DNA from: Varibaculum prostatecancerukia
GTDB lineage: Bacteria; Actinomycetota; Actinomycetes; Actinomycetales; Actinomycetaceae
Length of the DNA: 64,000 nucleotides
Reading direction: 5' to 3'
Assembly: GCF_943169825.2 (NCBI RefSeq)
Contig: NZ_OW968402.1
Location: 2,147,691 to 2,211,690, forward strand
In this document: positions 45,817-54,708 of the stretch, in pieces
Layout: every line of letters starts with the position of its first letter
Position numbering within the stretch: position 1 is the first letter of the stretch
Position numbers and translations under genes: made by a program
Notes under the pieces: generated by a model
Told to the model about the DNA's origin: nothing
Databases searched by the model: none
What the model saw: only the letters and a program-made list of their open reading frames with translations

Positions 45817-46872
45817 TTACCTAGGTTTTATTTCCCTAATCGCGGCCAAGAACTGATCATTTTCTGCGCGGCTACCGATAGTTACCCGCACGCCCTCGGG
45901 AAAACCGCGGGTTTGTACCCCCTGCGAGAGCGCTGCCTCCTGGATTTGCGCGCCTACCTGCCCGCCGAACCAAATAAAGTTGCCACCCGCTTCGGGAATA
46001 TTCCAACCATCGTGGCGCAGCACAGCTAATACTCGCTCTCGCTCCTCACAGACCTCAGCTACCTGCTGGCGAAGGGCTTCCTCTGCCTCCAATGCCGCCA
46101 ACGCACAGGCTTCAGATACTGCTGATAGCCCAAAGGGAGTTGCTACTTTGCGGATCGCTGCCGCCACCTGGGGGCTAGTTAAACCGTAACCGCAGCGCAG
46201 CCCGGCCAAAGCGTAGGCTTTAGAAAAAGTGCGCAGCACCAAAAGGTTAGGAAAATCCGCGAGCAAAGCCGCTCCATCGACATGCCCGGCAGACGTATCG
46301 AACTCAAAATAGGCTTCATCCAAGACTGCCAAGACTGTTTGGGGCAAAGCCCTTAAAAATTCGCGAACCTGCATCGCCGAGAGGGAAGGGCCGGTGGGGT
46401 TATTGGGACTGCAGAGAATAACCGCCGCGGTTTCTTCATCTACCGCCCCCATGATTGCGTTCAAATCGTGACCACCCTGGCTATTTAGCGGAATCTGCCG
46501 GGAGGAGGCACCGGTAATCCCCACCAATATCGGGTAGGCCTCGAAGGAACGCCAAGGGTAGACCACGTTATTGCCTGCCTGCGCCACCGCGGTCAGCGCA
46601 TTGGCGAGTACCTGAATCGATCCCGGCCCCACTACCACCTGGTTTTGATCCAACCCAAAGCGGGCAGCCAGTTTTTCCACCAGGGCACTACCAATTGCAC
46701 TCGGATAGCGGTTAGCGGTGGCTAATGCCCGCTCACCTGCCTCAATAACCGTTGAAGCGGGTGGGAAAGGTAGCTCGTTACTGGAGAGTTTAACTACTTT
46801 TCCGGCGTCCCCTTTGCCTGCAACATAAGCGGGAAGCCCGGCGAGTGCCTGGCGAAATCTAACCTTAGTCAT
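45817..46872 (-). CDS. hisC: Histidinol-phosphate or aromatic amino acid aminotransferase
   Basis: A fold-type I PLP aminotransferase of 351 residues. KLSSNELPFPP at the N-terminus, CSPNNPTGPSLS, DEAYFEF and the PLP lysine in FSKAYALAGLRCGYG are HisC-family marks. It lies alone, away from other his genes, so the actinobacterial aromatic aminotransferase (Pat/HisC2) is an equal possibility. It is divergent from purB. Confidence 0.85.
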   Translation of the reverse strand: MTKVRFRQALAGLPAYVAGKGDAGKVVKLSSNELPFPPASTVIEAGERALATANRYPSAIGSALVEKLAARFGLDQNQVVVGPGSIQVLANALTAVAQAGNNVVYPWRSFEAYPILVGITGASSRQIPLNSQGGHDLNAIMGAVDEETAAVILCSPNNPTGPSLSAMQVREFLRALPQTVLAVLDEAYFEFDTSAGHVDGAALLADFPNLLVLRTFSKAYALAGLRCGYGLTSPQVAAAIRKVATPFGLSAVSEACALAALEAEEALRQQVAEVCEERERVLAVLRHDGWNIPEAGGNFIWFGGQVGAQIQEAALSQGVQTRGFPEGVRVTIGSRAENDQFLAAIREIKPR

Positions 46873-47016
46873 AAGCTAAGTTTGCTCCTTTAAGCCATTT
46901 GCTGCCCGTTTGTTTCAAAATGGCGTGGCTGGCAAGTACGTACACCGGCTGCGCTCGGATTTTAGGGGTTCATTTTCCCAGCTTCGAGCCGGTAACCACT
47001 CCTTTATTTAGCGTGC

Positions 47017-47022
47017 CATAAT
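47017..47022 (+). promoter_or_regulatory. Candidate purB -10, leaderless start
   Basis: CATAAT ends 7 nt before the purB ATG, so the transcript may start at or near the ATG. An AGGA lies only 3 nt from the ATG, too close for a normal ribosome site. Confidence 0.4.
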
Positions 47023-47029
47023 AGGACTT

Positions 47030-48475
47030 ATGCAAACCCTGCTTGATAACTGTTTTGATTTCGCACAAACCGACACTGCTTTGGGGCCCTTAGATGGACG
47101 CTACCGCTCCCACGTAGCAGCCCTGACCAACTACCTGTCCGAACCCGCCCTTAACCGTGCCCGGCTTTTAGTAGAGGTAGAGTGGCTGATTTTCCTGGCC
47201 GAAAACCGGGTACTTGCGGGGGTCGAGCCTTTTAATGAGGACGAGAAACGCTACCTGCGCTCCCTGATAGAAAACTTCGGCGAGGCCGAAGTGGCAGAGC
47301 TGAAACAAATCGAAGCGGAAACCAAACACGACGTGAAAGCAGTCGAGTATTTCTTGCAAGCACGGCTGCGCCGCGCCGGAGATGTTTTAGGGGAAACTGC
47401 CCTACCTCGCTACCTGGCCGCCGTACATATTTTTTGTACTTCCGAAGACATCAACAACTTGGCCTACGGGATTGGCATCAGGGGAGCCGTAGAAAAGGTG
47501 TGGCTGCCTAAAGCTAAGGATCTGGTCAAGCAGCTAGGTGAACTCGCTGCCCAGGCAGCTGAGGTGCCGATGCTGGCGCACACTCACGGCCAACCCGCTA
47601 CCCCGGTTACTCTCGGTAAAGAAATGGCGGTGTTCGCCTATCGGTTGAGCCGGCAGATTAGCCGGATTGAAAATACCGAATATTTAGGCAAGATCAATGG
47701 GGCTACCGGAACTTGGGCCGCACATAAAGTGGCGGTACCCGGGGCTAACTGGCCGCAGCTCGCGAAATCATTTGTGGAACATTTGGGGTTAACCTGGAAT
47801 CCGCTTACTACCCAGATTGAATCTCACGATTGGCAAAGTGAGCTTTATAGCGACCTGGCTCGGGCAAACCTGATTATGCATAACCTGGCTACTGACTGCT
47901 GGAGCTACATCTCGATGGCCTACTTCCACCAAAACTTGGCGGCGCAAGGCTCGACTGGTTCCTCCACTATGCCGCACAAGGTCAACCCCATCCGCTTTGA
48001 AAATGCAGAAGCCAACCTGGAGATTTCTTGTGCATTGCTGGAAACTTTGGCGCAAACCCTGGTGACTTCCCGACTGCAGCGTGACCTTACCGATTCTTCT
48101 ACCCAACGCAATATTGGGGTGGCTATCGGGCACTCCCTGCTCGCCCTCTACAACCTTTCAGGCGGCCTTAGGGGGCTAGATGTTGCCGATCAAGTGATGG
48201 CGCGCGACCTTGACCGGAACTGGGAGGTGCTTGGAGAGGCAGTGCAACAGGTGATGCGGGTAGAAGGCTTGGCGGGCACTCCCGGGATGGATAACCCCTA
48301 TGAGCGACTGAAAGAGCTCACCCGAGATAGCAAAGTTGATGAGGCAGCCATGAGAGACTTCGTACTTTCATTAGGGCTTTCTGAGGACGCGCAGACCCGG
48401 CTGGCGGCGCTCACCCCCCAAACCTATATTGGTTATGCCCCCGAACTGGCTACCGGAAAGCTACTTGAAAACTAA
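47030..48475 (+). CDS. purB: Adenylosuccinate lyase
   Basis: A fumarase/aspartase-superfamily enzyme acting twice in purine synthesis: SAICAR to AICAR, and adenylosuccinate to AMP. The signature GSSTMPHKVNPIRFENAEAN is complete, and AHTHGQPATPVTLGKEM holds the catalytic His region. The length (481) and N-terminus LGPLDGRYRS match the E. coli-type subgroup. It stands alone; purT lies 27 kb away. Confidence 0.97.
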   Translation: MQTLLDNCFDFAQTDTALGPLDGRYRSHVAALTNYLSEPALNRARLLVEVEWLIFLAENRVLAGVEPFNEDEKRYLRSLIENFGEAEVAELKQIEAETKHDVKAVEYFLQARLRRAGDVLGETALPRYLAAVHIFCTSEDINNLAYGIGIRGAVEKVWLPKAKDLVKQLGELAAQAAEVPMLAHTHGQPATPVTLGKEMAVFAYRLSRQISRIENTEYLGKINGATGTWAAHKVAVPGANWPQLAKSFVEHLGLTWNPLTTQIESHDWQSELYSDLARANLIMHNLATDCWSYISMAYFHQNLAAQGSTGSSTMPHKVNPIRFENAEANLEISCALLETLAQTLVTSRLQRDLTDSSTQRNIGVAIGHSLLALYNLSGGLRGLDVADQVMARDLDRNWEVLGEAVQQVMRVEGLAGTPGMDNPYERLKELTRDSKVDEAAMRDFVLSLGLSEDAQTRLAALTPQTYIGYAPELATGKLLEN

Positions 48476-48476
48476 T

Positions 48477-48494
48477 ACTTACCAGGTGGTAAGT
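48477..48494. promoter_or_regulatory. 8-2-8 palindrome after purB
   Basis: ACTTACCA-GG-TGGTAAGT begins 1 nt after the purB stop codon. There is no T-run, so an operator for the surface-protein gene at 48705 is as likely as a weak terminator. AATACTTACCA also occurs near 29650, upstream of the CAP gene. Confidence 0.45.
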
Positions 48495-48704
48495 AGAGTA
48501 TCTAGCGGAATAATTCCGAGAATCTAGGAATTTTTAGGCAAATAGTAGATACATTTACCAAGGTTAAAGCCTTATGTGAGCTATCTCACTTAGATTAGAT
48601 TATTTTCAGCTGGCAATTTAGTGACCATGCGGTAAGATTATTAGTGGTACCAAATGAATGGAGCGTTCCCAATAACGGCTCCGCGATAGATGAGGGATTG
48701 AACA

Positions 48705-49964
48705 ATGAGACTTAAGAACTTCGCCAAGACCCTGGTATCTGGGGTGTGCGCAACGGCCTTGATTCCCGCCGGTCTCTTAGCGGTCGCAGCAGCCGGTAAC
48801 CTGCAAGGTGAATCGCCAGCTCGCGAAGTAAATGTATCCACCTCAGTGGCGAACACTCCCAAGTTTTTAAGCGGTTGCATCGACTCAAGTCAGCTGGGCT
48901 ATGAAAATGTGGAGATTCGCAACCTCCCCGCTGGCAAAGACTGGTTCCTTACTGTTTCTGACTCTGACCAGAGCCCCTTCCCCAGCCGTGACAGCTACCG
49001 GAATCCCAATGGTGGCGGCTATATGTACATTTTCGATTCCAGCGCTGACACCAACGATCGCTACATTAAAGAAGCGGTTGCAGAATCCGGTTCCGGGTTG
49101 GCAGGCACCTATAAGTTCAACTCTTCGGTCAAGAACACTTACGGCTGGGTTTTTGTCCAGCTAGAGGACGAGCTATACGGAGCTTTGAGAGTTAACGCCG
49201 GTTGCGATTACGACTTCGCCACGGTGTTGGACAACAATGCTTTTGACAAGTACCTACAGATCAAGAAGATGGTGGTTAACCCGCAGGCAGTACGGCAAAC
49301 CGTAAATCCGCACCTAGACCTGCACCAGTTCCGGGCGCCGGCAGATGGCGACTTTAAGGTACTAGATACCCGCCCGGCACCTCCCACGCCGACTGATCCG
49401 GACACTGAGCCGGCTCATCCGGATGTTCCCGAGGTTCCAACAGCTCCGACAGTTGAACGCCAGGCGCCAACTCTTGACGCTTCCTCTAAGAAGCCCGAAC
49501 CGCGCGCTGCGGAACAACCCGGCTCGCAGACTACTAAGCAAAGCACTAACAGCCAAGCTAAACCGCAACCGGCTCCGGTGCGTACCGTAGTTGAGTATCG
49601 GGAAAACACCCGTACCGTAACTGTTCCCGGTCCGGTTCGTTTCCGGGAAGCTCCGACTAATACTTCATCCTCCAATAACGCAAGTGGAGCGAATAATCCT
49701 TCTACTTCCGCGAACAACTCCGCTAAACCGGCTCAAGAGGCGTCGGATGGCGCGAAGGAAGCAACTGGCAATGGGACCGCCAGTCAAGTTCAGGGAGTAG
49801 AAGCACCCAAGGCAGCGCCTTCGGCGCCCGCCGCGGCTCGAGCTGCCAATCCCAGTGTGGTTGACCGCATGGGTGGGCTCGGCACGATTGCCGCAATCGC
49901 GGTTCTTGGGTTGATTGGCGCAGGTGGCGCCATTGCCCTAACCAGGTCGTTAATGAACGGTTAA
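48705..49964 (+). CDS. Membrane-anchored surface protein with Pro/Ser-rich stalk
   Basis: A 419-residue exported protein. The signal peptide (MRLKNFAKTLVSGVCATALI, then LLAVAAAG) is followed by a folded domain (about 45-220) with two Cys and many Asp/Tyr, then a Pro/Thr/Glu linker (about 225-265), a low-complexity Ser/Asn/Ala stalk, and a C-terminal hydrophobic helix (GTIAAIAVLGLIGAGGAIAL). No sortase motif is seen. The domain is not recognised. It shares this architecture with the protein at 43518. The ribosome site GAGGG lies before the ATG. Confidence 0.75.
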   Translation: MRLKNFAKTLVSGVCATALIPAGLLAVAAAGNLQGESPAREVNVSTSVANTPKFLSGCIDSSQLGYENVEIRNLPAGKDWFLTVSDSDQSPFPSRDSYRNPNGGGYMYIFDSSADTNDRYIKEAVAESGSGLAGTYKFNSSVKNTYGWVFVQLEDELYGALRVNAGCDYDFATVLDNNAFDKYLQIKKMVVNPQAVRQTVNPHLDLHQFRAPADGDFKVLDTRPAPPTPTDPDTEPAHPDVPEVPTAPTVERQAPTLDASSKKPEPRAAEQPGSQTTKQSTNSQAKPQPAPVRTVVEYRENTRTVTVPGPVRFREAPTNTSSSNNASGANNPSTSANNSAKPAQEASDGAKEATGNGTASQVQGVEAPKAAPSAPAAARAANPSVVDRMGGLGTIAAIAVLGLIGAGGAIALTRSLMNG

Positions 49965-49985
49965 GGCCACTGGGAACTGGCCTTA
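49962..49985 (+). terminator. Hairpin overlapping the surface-protein stop
   Basis: TAAGGCCA / TGGCCTTA with an 8-nt loop; the stop codon lies in the 5' arm. It is probably the first part of a double termination structure. Confidence 0.5.
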
Positions 49986-50003
49986 GCAGTTCTCTGGTTA
50001 GGT

Positions 50004-50038
50004 ACGGGGCAGGAGATTCCCTCAATCTCCTGCCCCGT
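50004..50038 (+). terminator. Strong terminator
   Basis: A 15-bp perfect stem ACGGGGCAGGAGATT / AATCTCCTGCCCCGT with a 5-nt loop, followed by CTTAAATTTT. Confidence 0.8.
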
Positions 50039-50139
50039 CTTAAATTTTGTGGATTTCATAAACAGCTGAACTCATTGCAAACTGCAAGCTACCGACTAGA
50101 ATTCAAGCAGAACACATCAAAATACCAGAAGAGGATACT

Positions 50140-50412
50140 ATGGGGTTTTTTTCAGCAAAGCAATCCAATAAGAAAGCCACTGATCGCACTATCGATATTT
50201 CGGTCACCGGCATGACCTGCAATAAATGCGTAGAGCACATAAGTGAAGCCCTGGAGAGTCTAGATAAGGTGAAGCAGGTGTCAGTATTGCTGCGCACCGA
50301 AGAACCCAGCCAGGTGACCATCCTGACTGACTACGAGATCGAAGATCAGGTTATCCTCGACACCGTTAAGGACGCCGGATACGAAGTTGTCGCCATTGAA
50401 CGCGACCAATAA
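50140..50412 (+). CDS. Heavy-metal-associated (CopZ-like) chaperone
   Basis: A 90-residue single HMA domain with the metal site GMTCNKCVEHI (CxxC) and the closing DAGYEVVAIE. It has about 18 extra hydrophilic N-terminal residues compared with CopZ. It is probably a copper carrier, but no copper ATPase or CsoR/CopY regulator lies nearby. The ribosome site is AGAGGA. Confidence 0.88.
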   Translation: MGFFSAKQSNKKATDRTIDISVTGMTCNKCVEHISEALESLDKVKQVSVLLRTEEPSQVTILTDYEIEDQVILDTVKDAGYEVVAIERDQ

Positions 50413-50483
50413 CTCGCCTACTTCGTAGCTTTTAAGCCAGCCCCGCGCAAGCAAACGCTAGCTATTGCCCGGCTGTCGTCTCC

Positions 50484-51143
50484 CTATTTGCCTGCAGTTT
50501 TTTTCTTCGAGCGCGCCTTGAAATAGCTGAATACCATAGGTACCACCGAGATGGCTACGATCGCGAGGGCAATTATTTCTACGTTATTGGCCACTGCCGG
50601 GATATCCCCCAGCAGCACTCCCGCGATCATAAACACCCCGATCCACAGAGCCGCGCCGAGCATATTCCAGATCAAGAAAGTACGGTAATTTTGCTTGCCA
50701 ATCCCGGCAATGATCGGCACGAATGTTCGAACAAAGGGAACGAAACGGGCTAAAACTAGCGCCACCCCACCGTAACGGCGGAAAAACTCCTCGGATTTAT
50801 GCATATTTTCGGTTGATAAATAGCGGGCGTCATCTTTAAATAGCCGCCGTCCGTATTTGCGACCCAGCCAATAGCCCACCAGGTTTCCGCAAATAGCAGC
50901 AGTAAACAGGACTAGGAAAGTCAGCCATTCCGGTACTCCCGGTATCCGGTTGTGCAAAATTCCCAAGGCGAAAATCATGGAGTCACCCGGAAGTACCGGG
51001 AACAGCACCCCAGATTCGATAAAAACGATTAGGGCGACAGCAGCCACCATCCAGCCACCAAGCTGCGCTAAAAGCGTGTTAAGCAAAAGGTTGGGATCGG
51101 TGAGGTAATCTAGCACCCCGGTAGCAGCCACGAACCCTAACAT
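50484..51143 (-). CDS. DedA-family membrane protein
   Basis: A 219-residue SNARE-associated/DedA protein with 5-6 hydrophobic segments. Family marks are FIESGVLFPVLPGDSMIFALG, GNLVGYWLGRKYGRRLF, and FGRYGG-like FFRRYGGVALVLARFVPFVR. DedA members flip lipid carriers or support membrane homeostasis. ATG 51143 has AGGAGGG just upstream; the frame runs on to 51212. Confidence 0.9.
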   Translation of the reverse strand: MLGFVAATGVLDYLTDPNLLLNTLLAQLGGWMVAAVALIVFIESGVLFPVLPGDSMIFALGILHNRIPGVPEWLTFLVLFTAAICGNLVGYWLGRKYGRRLFKDDARYLSTENMHKSEEFFRRYGGVALVLARFVPFVRTFVPIIAGIGKQNYRTFLIWNMLGAALWIGVFMIAGVLLGDIPAVANNVEIIALAIVAISVVPMVFSYFKARSKKKTAGK

Positions 51144-51253
51144 CTGCCCTCCTGAAATAAAATAATCAACTGTCTTCATCCTAGACGAGGGCGCTAGTGC
51201 CCTGGCAAGCAAAAACCCGCCCTGGGCGTAAGGTCACATCTAAGTTAATTGCA

Positions 51254-51259
51254 TAGAAT
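51254..51259 (+). promoter_or_regulatory. Candidate -10, leaderless start
   Basis: TAGAAT ends 6 nt before the ATG of the large membrane protein gene, with no ribosome site in the remaining CAAGGC. Confidence 0.4.
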
Positions 51260-51265
51260 CAAGGC

Positions 51266-53833
51266 ATGAGTATTTCGGGAGATACTGCCAGTCCTCAGCA
51301 GGATCAGCACCTCACCGAAATAGTTGACGCCAAAAACTCGCGTTTGCGTCGCATAGATGACTTGGCACGCGCCGGACTTTACCTGGCAGCCATCATCCTG
51401 GTGGTGCTGATGGCTATCTATGCCCACGCCACCACGCAGGCGGTTGCCCAAGATTTAACTAAAGTTTTTATCAACACCACTTTGGCGCAGATTCTGCTAC
51501 TGCCCCTCTCCATGCTGCAGAATCTATTTATCCTGGTAGCCCCGGTGGCGTTACTGATTATGCTGGCGCTGCGGGGGCAATGGTTGCGCACCTTCCAAGC
51601 AGCTTTTACCGCGGTTGTGGGGGGAATGGTCGCTTTAGGGGCTTCCGCCTTGATTTCGGCGCTCCCCTACGTGTTTTCAAACGCCTTAAAAGTCTGGGCA
51701 GTGGGCGGCTCGATAGTGGCGATTTCCATTCCCTTTACCGCGGTAGTGGCAATGATGACTATGGCCGGGGAACGCCGACGTGACCAGCTCGTACGGATAC
51801 TATGGGCAATAACTTGGGCAATCTTAGCCCTGGCAGTCCTCCAAGGCCGGATGACCTTACCTTCGGCGCTAATCACCGTACTATTAGGTACTTTCACCGG
51901 GTGCATAGGACGCTACCTATGGGGGGTTCGTAACTATCGCCCTAGCGGATCTTCCTTGATTTGGGCTTTAACCCGAGTGGGGATTACTCCCCGGCGAATC
52001 TTGCGTCTAGACCCACCTACCGAGGGGGATCTGCTTTGCGTTGAACAAGTAACTTTTACTACCGAAACTGGCTCCCTGCTGCCACTTGGGGAAATGAAAC
52101 GGGAAAGTCTGCCCCGAGACCCAGTTTTAGAGCTCGCCACTTTTGCCGGTCAAGATCTAAAATCCGAGGGGGAAACCGCCGGATCTGCTGACCGGGTTTA
52201 TAGCGTGATCTCTGAGGATTCCCGCCGCTACCGGATGGTGGCTACCGATGGAGATTCCCGCCTCTCCACCTGGATCACGGGAATCTGGAATAACCTACGG
52301 TTGCGCTCTTTTTCGAAGTCAACTGCCAGCACCGTGAGACAAAACGGGGAATACACCGCGCTAATGGGGGCGATGACCACCCGGGCGCAAGTGAGAACGC
52401 GTCCCTACCACGGCCTCGCCCACTCTGGCACCACGATGCTCAATATTTTCGAGGACGACATTGCCCTAAGACCGTTTAGTTCTCTAGGTTCTGCAGATAT
52501 TTCTGATGCACAAATCACTTCCGCCTGGCGCCAGCTGCTACACGCTCATCAAGGAGGGCTCGCCCACCGCAATATCAGTGCCGAAAATCTTTGTTTAGGA
52601 TCCGATGGATTTCCCTATTTTCTTAACTGGTCACAGGGGGAAGTCGCGGCCTCCCGAATGTCAATCCTCATTGACCAGGTACAACTTCTAGTGTTAACCA
52701 GCCTGTTAGTGGGGGAAGATCGGGCAGTCAAAGCCATGCGGCAGGTGCTGCCCGCTTCTCAAATAGAAGCTATGGTGCCGGTACTGCAAACTTTGGCATT
52801 GCCAGATTCAACCCGACAGCAGGTACGAAAAACCTCCCTACTTGCCAACTTGCGGCAAGAACTATTAGTCAGCAGCCACACCGACCCAGCAACTGTTCCC
52901 CGTGCCCAATTGCGCAGGTTCTCTTGGTCTTCGCTAATCTTCACTGCGCTGGGAGTAGCGGCAGTCTTAGTAGTATTAGGTTCGCTGAACTTTAAAGAAA
53001 TCTACGCCACGATTATTACCGCTAACGGCTGGTGGATCGGGGGTGGAATATTTTTTGCCATCGCTATGAGCAGCGGGCAAGCGCTATCCCTGCAGGCAGT
53101 AACCCCAAATCGCCTAGGTTATCGGGAACTATTTTTACTGCAAATCGCCGGTTCGGTCACCTCTCTGGTGGTGCCGGCAGGCTTGGGGGTAGGAGCCCTA
53201 AACCTGCGGTATTTAACCAAGAAAAATATGACCAGCGCCCTTGCCTTAGCTACCGTCTCCCTAATGCAGCTCTTCCAATTCGTGATTACCGTGGCGCTAC
53301 TGGCGATAATGGTGATGTTCACCGGCACTTCTATGAACGTGCGGTTACCGTCTTCGACTATGGTGAGCGCAGTCCTAGTGATTGTCGCTTTGCTAGTAAC
53401 CGCCTTCGCCCTCCCCAAAGTGCGTAAATGGATTTGGGAAAAAATCGAACCTTCCTTCTATCAGGTATGGCCGCGCCTAATCTGGATTACCTCTAGTCCT
53501 AGGCGTATGTTCTTGACTGCTCTGGGATGCCTGCTACAAACCAGCCTGCAGCTAGCCGCCTTTTATTGCGCGGTGGCAGCTTTCGGCTACCACCTGCCGA
53601 TTGCCATTATTACGGTTACTTTCCTGGTGTCCAACACTTTAGGCTCCCTGATTCCCACCCCGGGAGGGCTGGGACCCGTAGAGGCCGCTCTGACTGCCGG
53701 GCTGCAGGTAGCGGGGGTACCAGGCGCGATTGCGCTGTCCGGAGCCTTGTTGTATCGCTTACTGACCTTCTGGATGCGCGCGCCCCTGGGATGGTTAGCG
53801 ATGCGCTATTTGCAACGGCGTGACGTGCTCTAA
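51266..53833 (+). CDS. Large membrane protein: N-terminal TM block, kinase-like domain, LPG-synthase-type flippase domain
   Basis: An 855-residue protein in three parts. Residues about 35-245 hold six or so membrane helices. Residues about 260-540 include a kinase-like catalytic loop, AHRNISAENLCL (H434, R435, N436, N441), then FLNWSQGE (N454) where DFG-like residues are expected. Residues about 550-850 form the UPF0104/lysylphosphatidylglycerol-synthase membrane domain (LFLLQIAGSVTSLVVPAGLG, then NTLGSLIPTPGGLGPVEAAL), a family that moves lipids across the membrane. Both expected catalytic Asp positions read Asn, suggesting a pseudokinase. No C-terminal aminoacyl-transferase domain is present. 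Confidence 0.78.
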   Translation: MSISGDTASPQQDQHLTEIVDAKNSRLRRIDDLARAGLYLAAIILVVLMAIYAHATTQAVAQDLTKVFINTTLAQILLLPLSMLQNLFILVAPVALLIMLALRGQWLRTFQAAFTAVVGGMVALGASALISALPYVFSNALKVWAVGGSIVAISIPFTAVVAMMTMAGERRRDQLVRILWAITWAILALAVLQGRMTLPSALITVLLGTFTGCIGRYLWGVRNYRPSGSSLIWALTRVGITPRRILRLDPPTEGDLLCVEQVTFTTETGSLLPLGEMKRESLPRDPVLELATFAGQDLKSEGETAGSADRVYSVISEDSRRYRMVATDGDSRLSTWITGIWNNLRLRSFSKSTASTVRQNGEYTALMGAMTTRAQVRTRPYHGLAHSGTTMLNIFEDDIALRPFSSLGSADISDAQITSAWRQLLHAHQGGLAHRNISAENLCLGSDGFPYFLNWSQGEVAASRMSILIDQVQLLVLTSLLVGEDRAVKAMRQVLPASQIEAMVPVLQTLALPDSTRQQVRKTSLLANLRQELLVSSHTDPATVPRAQLRRFSWSSLIFTALGVAAVLVVLGSLNFKEIYATIITANGWWIGGGIFFAIAMSSGQALSLQAVTPNRLGYRELFLLQIAGSVTSLVVPAGLGVGALNLRYLTKKNMTSALALATVSLMQLFQFVITVALLAIMVMFTGTSMNVRLPSSTMVSAVLVIVALLVTAFALPKVRKWIWEKIEPSFYQVWPRLIWITSSPRRMFLTALGCLLQTSLQLAAFYCAVAAFGYHLPIAIITVTFLVSNTLGSLIPTPGGLGPVEAALTAGLQVAGVPGAIALSGALLYRLLTFWMRAPLGWLAMRYLQRRDVL

Positions 53834-53892
53834 CTAACTGGCTTCCCTCCGCTTTTCTCCCTTAGGCTAGAAGCAAAGAGAGGAATAGGTTA

Positions 53893-54702
53893 ATGAGTCA
53901 ACCCCCTGCCACAGAGCAACCCAAGAAAAAGCCGGCAGCCATTATTGTCTTAAGTTTACTGGCGGTTTCCTTCTTAGTGCTGGTATTTTTTATCGCCTAC
54001 TATCTAGGTTCGAGCAAAACTGACGCTACCAGCACCAACGGCACCGATGCGTCCTCGCTTAGTAGCCAAGGCGCACAAAGTGACCAACAGTTACCTCAAG
54101 GGGTTAACCTGATTAGCGACGAACAGGGCAAGCAGCTTATTAAGTCTTTTTATCGCTCCAATAAGGACGATGCCCGGGCGATTGGTAACCCCAAGGCTCC
54201 GGTAACCATGATTCAGTTTTCAGACTTTTCTTGCCCCATGTGTTACCAATATGAATCCACGGTGTTTCCCCAGCTAAAACCCTATATAGATAACGGGACC
54301 CTGCGGATCGAGTTCAACAACTTGGCGATTTTCGCCCGGGATTACCATTCGGATCTGGCGGGAGCCGCTTCAATTGCGGCCGCTAAACAGGGCAAGTTCT
54401 GGGAGTTCTTGATTGCCGCCACCAATTTGGCTGGTCAACAAGGCAATGGTCATATTACCTGGGATCAGGAGCTGGTCACTCAAGTGGCTAAATCCAGCGG
54501 AGTTAGCGACCTCGCACGCTTCAATCAAGATCTAAACTCTCCGGAAGCTGCGAAAATAGTGGAGGAAGAAAGCGCGCGTGCTCACTCAGCCGGCCTTGGT
54601 GGCACCCCGGCATTTTTCATCAATAACTATTACATTACCGGGGCTCTACCTGCGGAAAGTTTTCTACAAACGATTGAAATTGCTTTGAAGGACGCGAAGT
54701 AA
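53893..54702 (+). CDS. Membrane-anchored DsbA-like thiol-disulfide oxidoreductase
   Basis: A 269-residue protein. One N-terminal membrane anchor (about 17-42) and a Ser/Thr linker precede a thioredoxin/DsbA fold with active site CPMC (C114, C117) in FSDFSCPMCYQYES and the cis-Pro loop GLGGTPAFFIN. It probably introduces or repairs disulfides in exported proteins, several of which here carry Cys pairs. The next gene encodes its likely redox partner, 6 nt downstream. Confidence 0.9.
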   Translation: MSQPPATEQPKKKPAAIIVLSLLAVSFLVLVFFIAYYLGSSKTDATSTNGTDASSLSSQGAQSDQQLPQGVNLISDEQGKQLIKSFYRSNKDDARAIGNPKAPVTMIQFSDFSCPMCYQYESTVFPQLKPYIDNGTLRIEFNNLAIFARDYHSDLAGAASIAAAKQGKFWEFLIAATNLAGQQGNGHITWDQELVTQVAKSSGVSDLARFNQDLNSPEAAKIVEEESARAHSAGLGGTPAFFINNYYITGALPAESFLQTIEIALKDAK

Positions 54703-54708
54703 TCTCCC

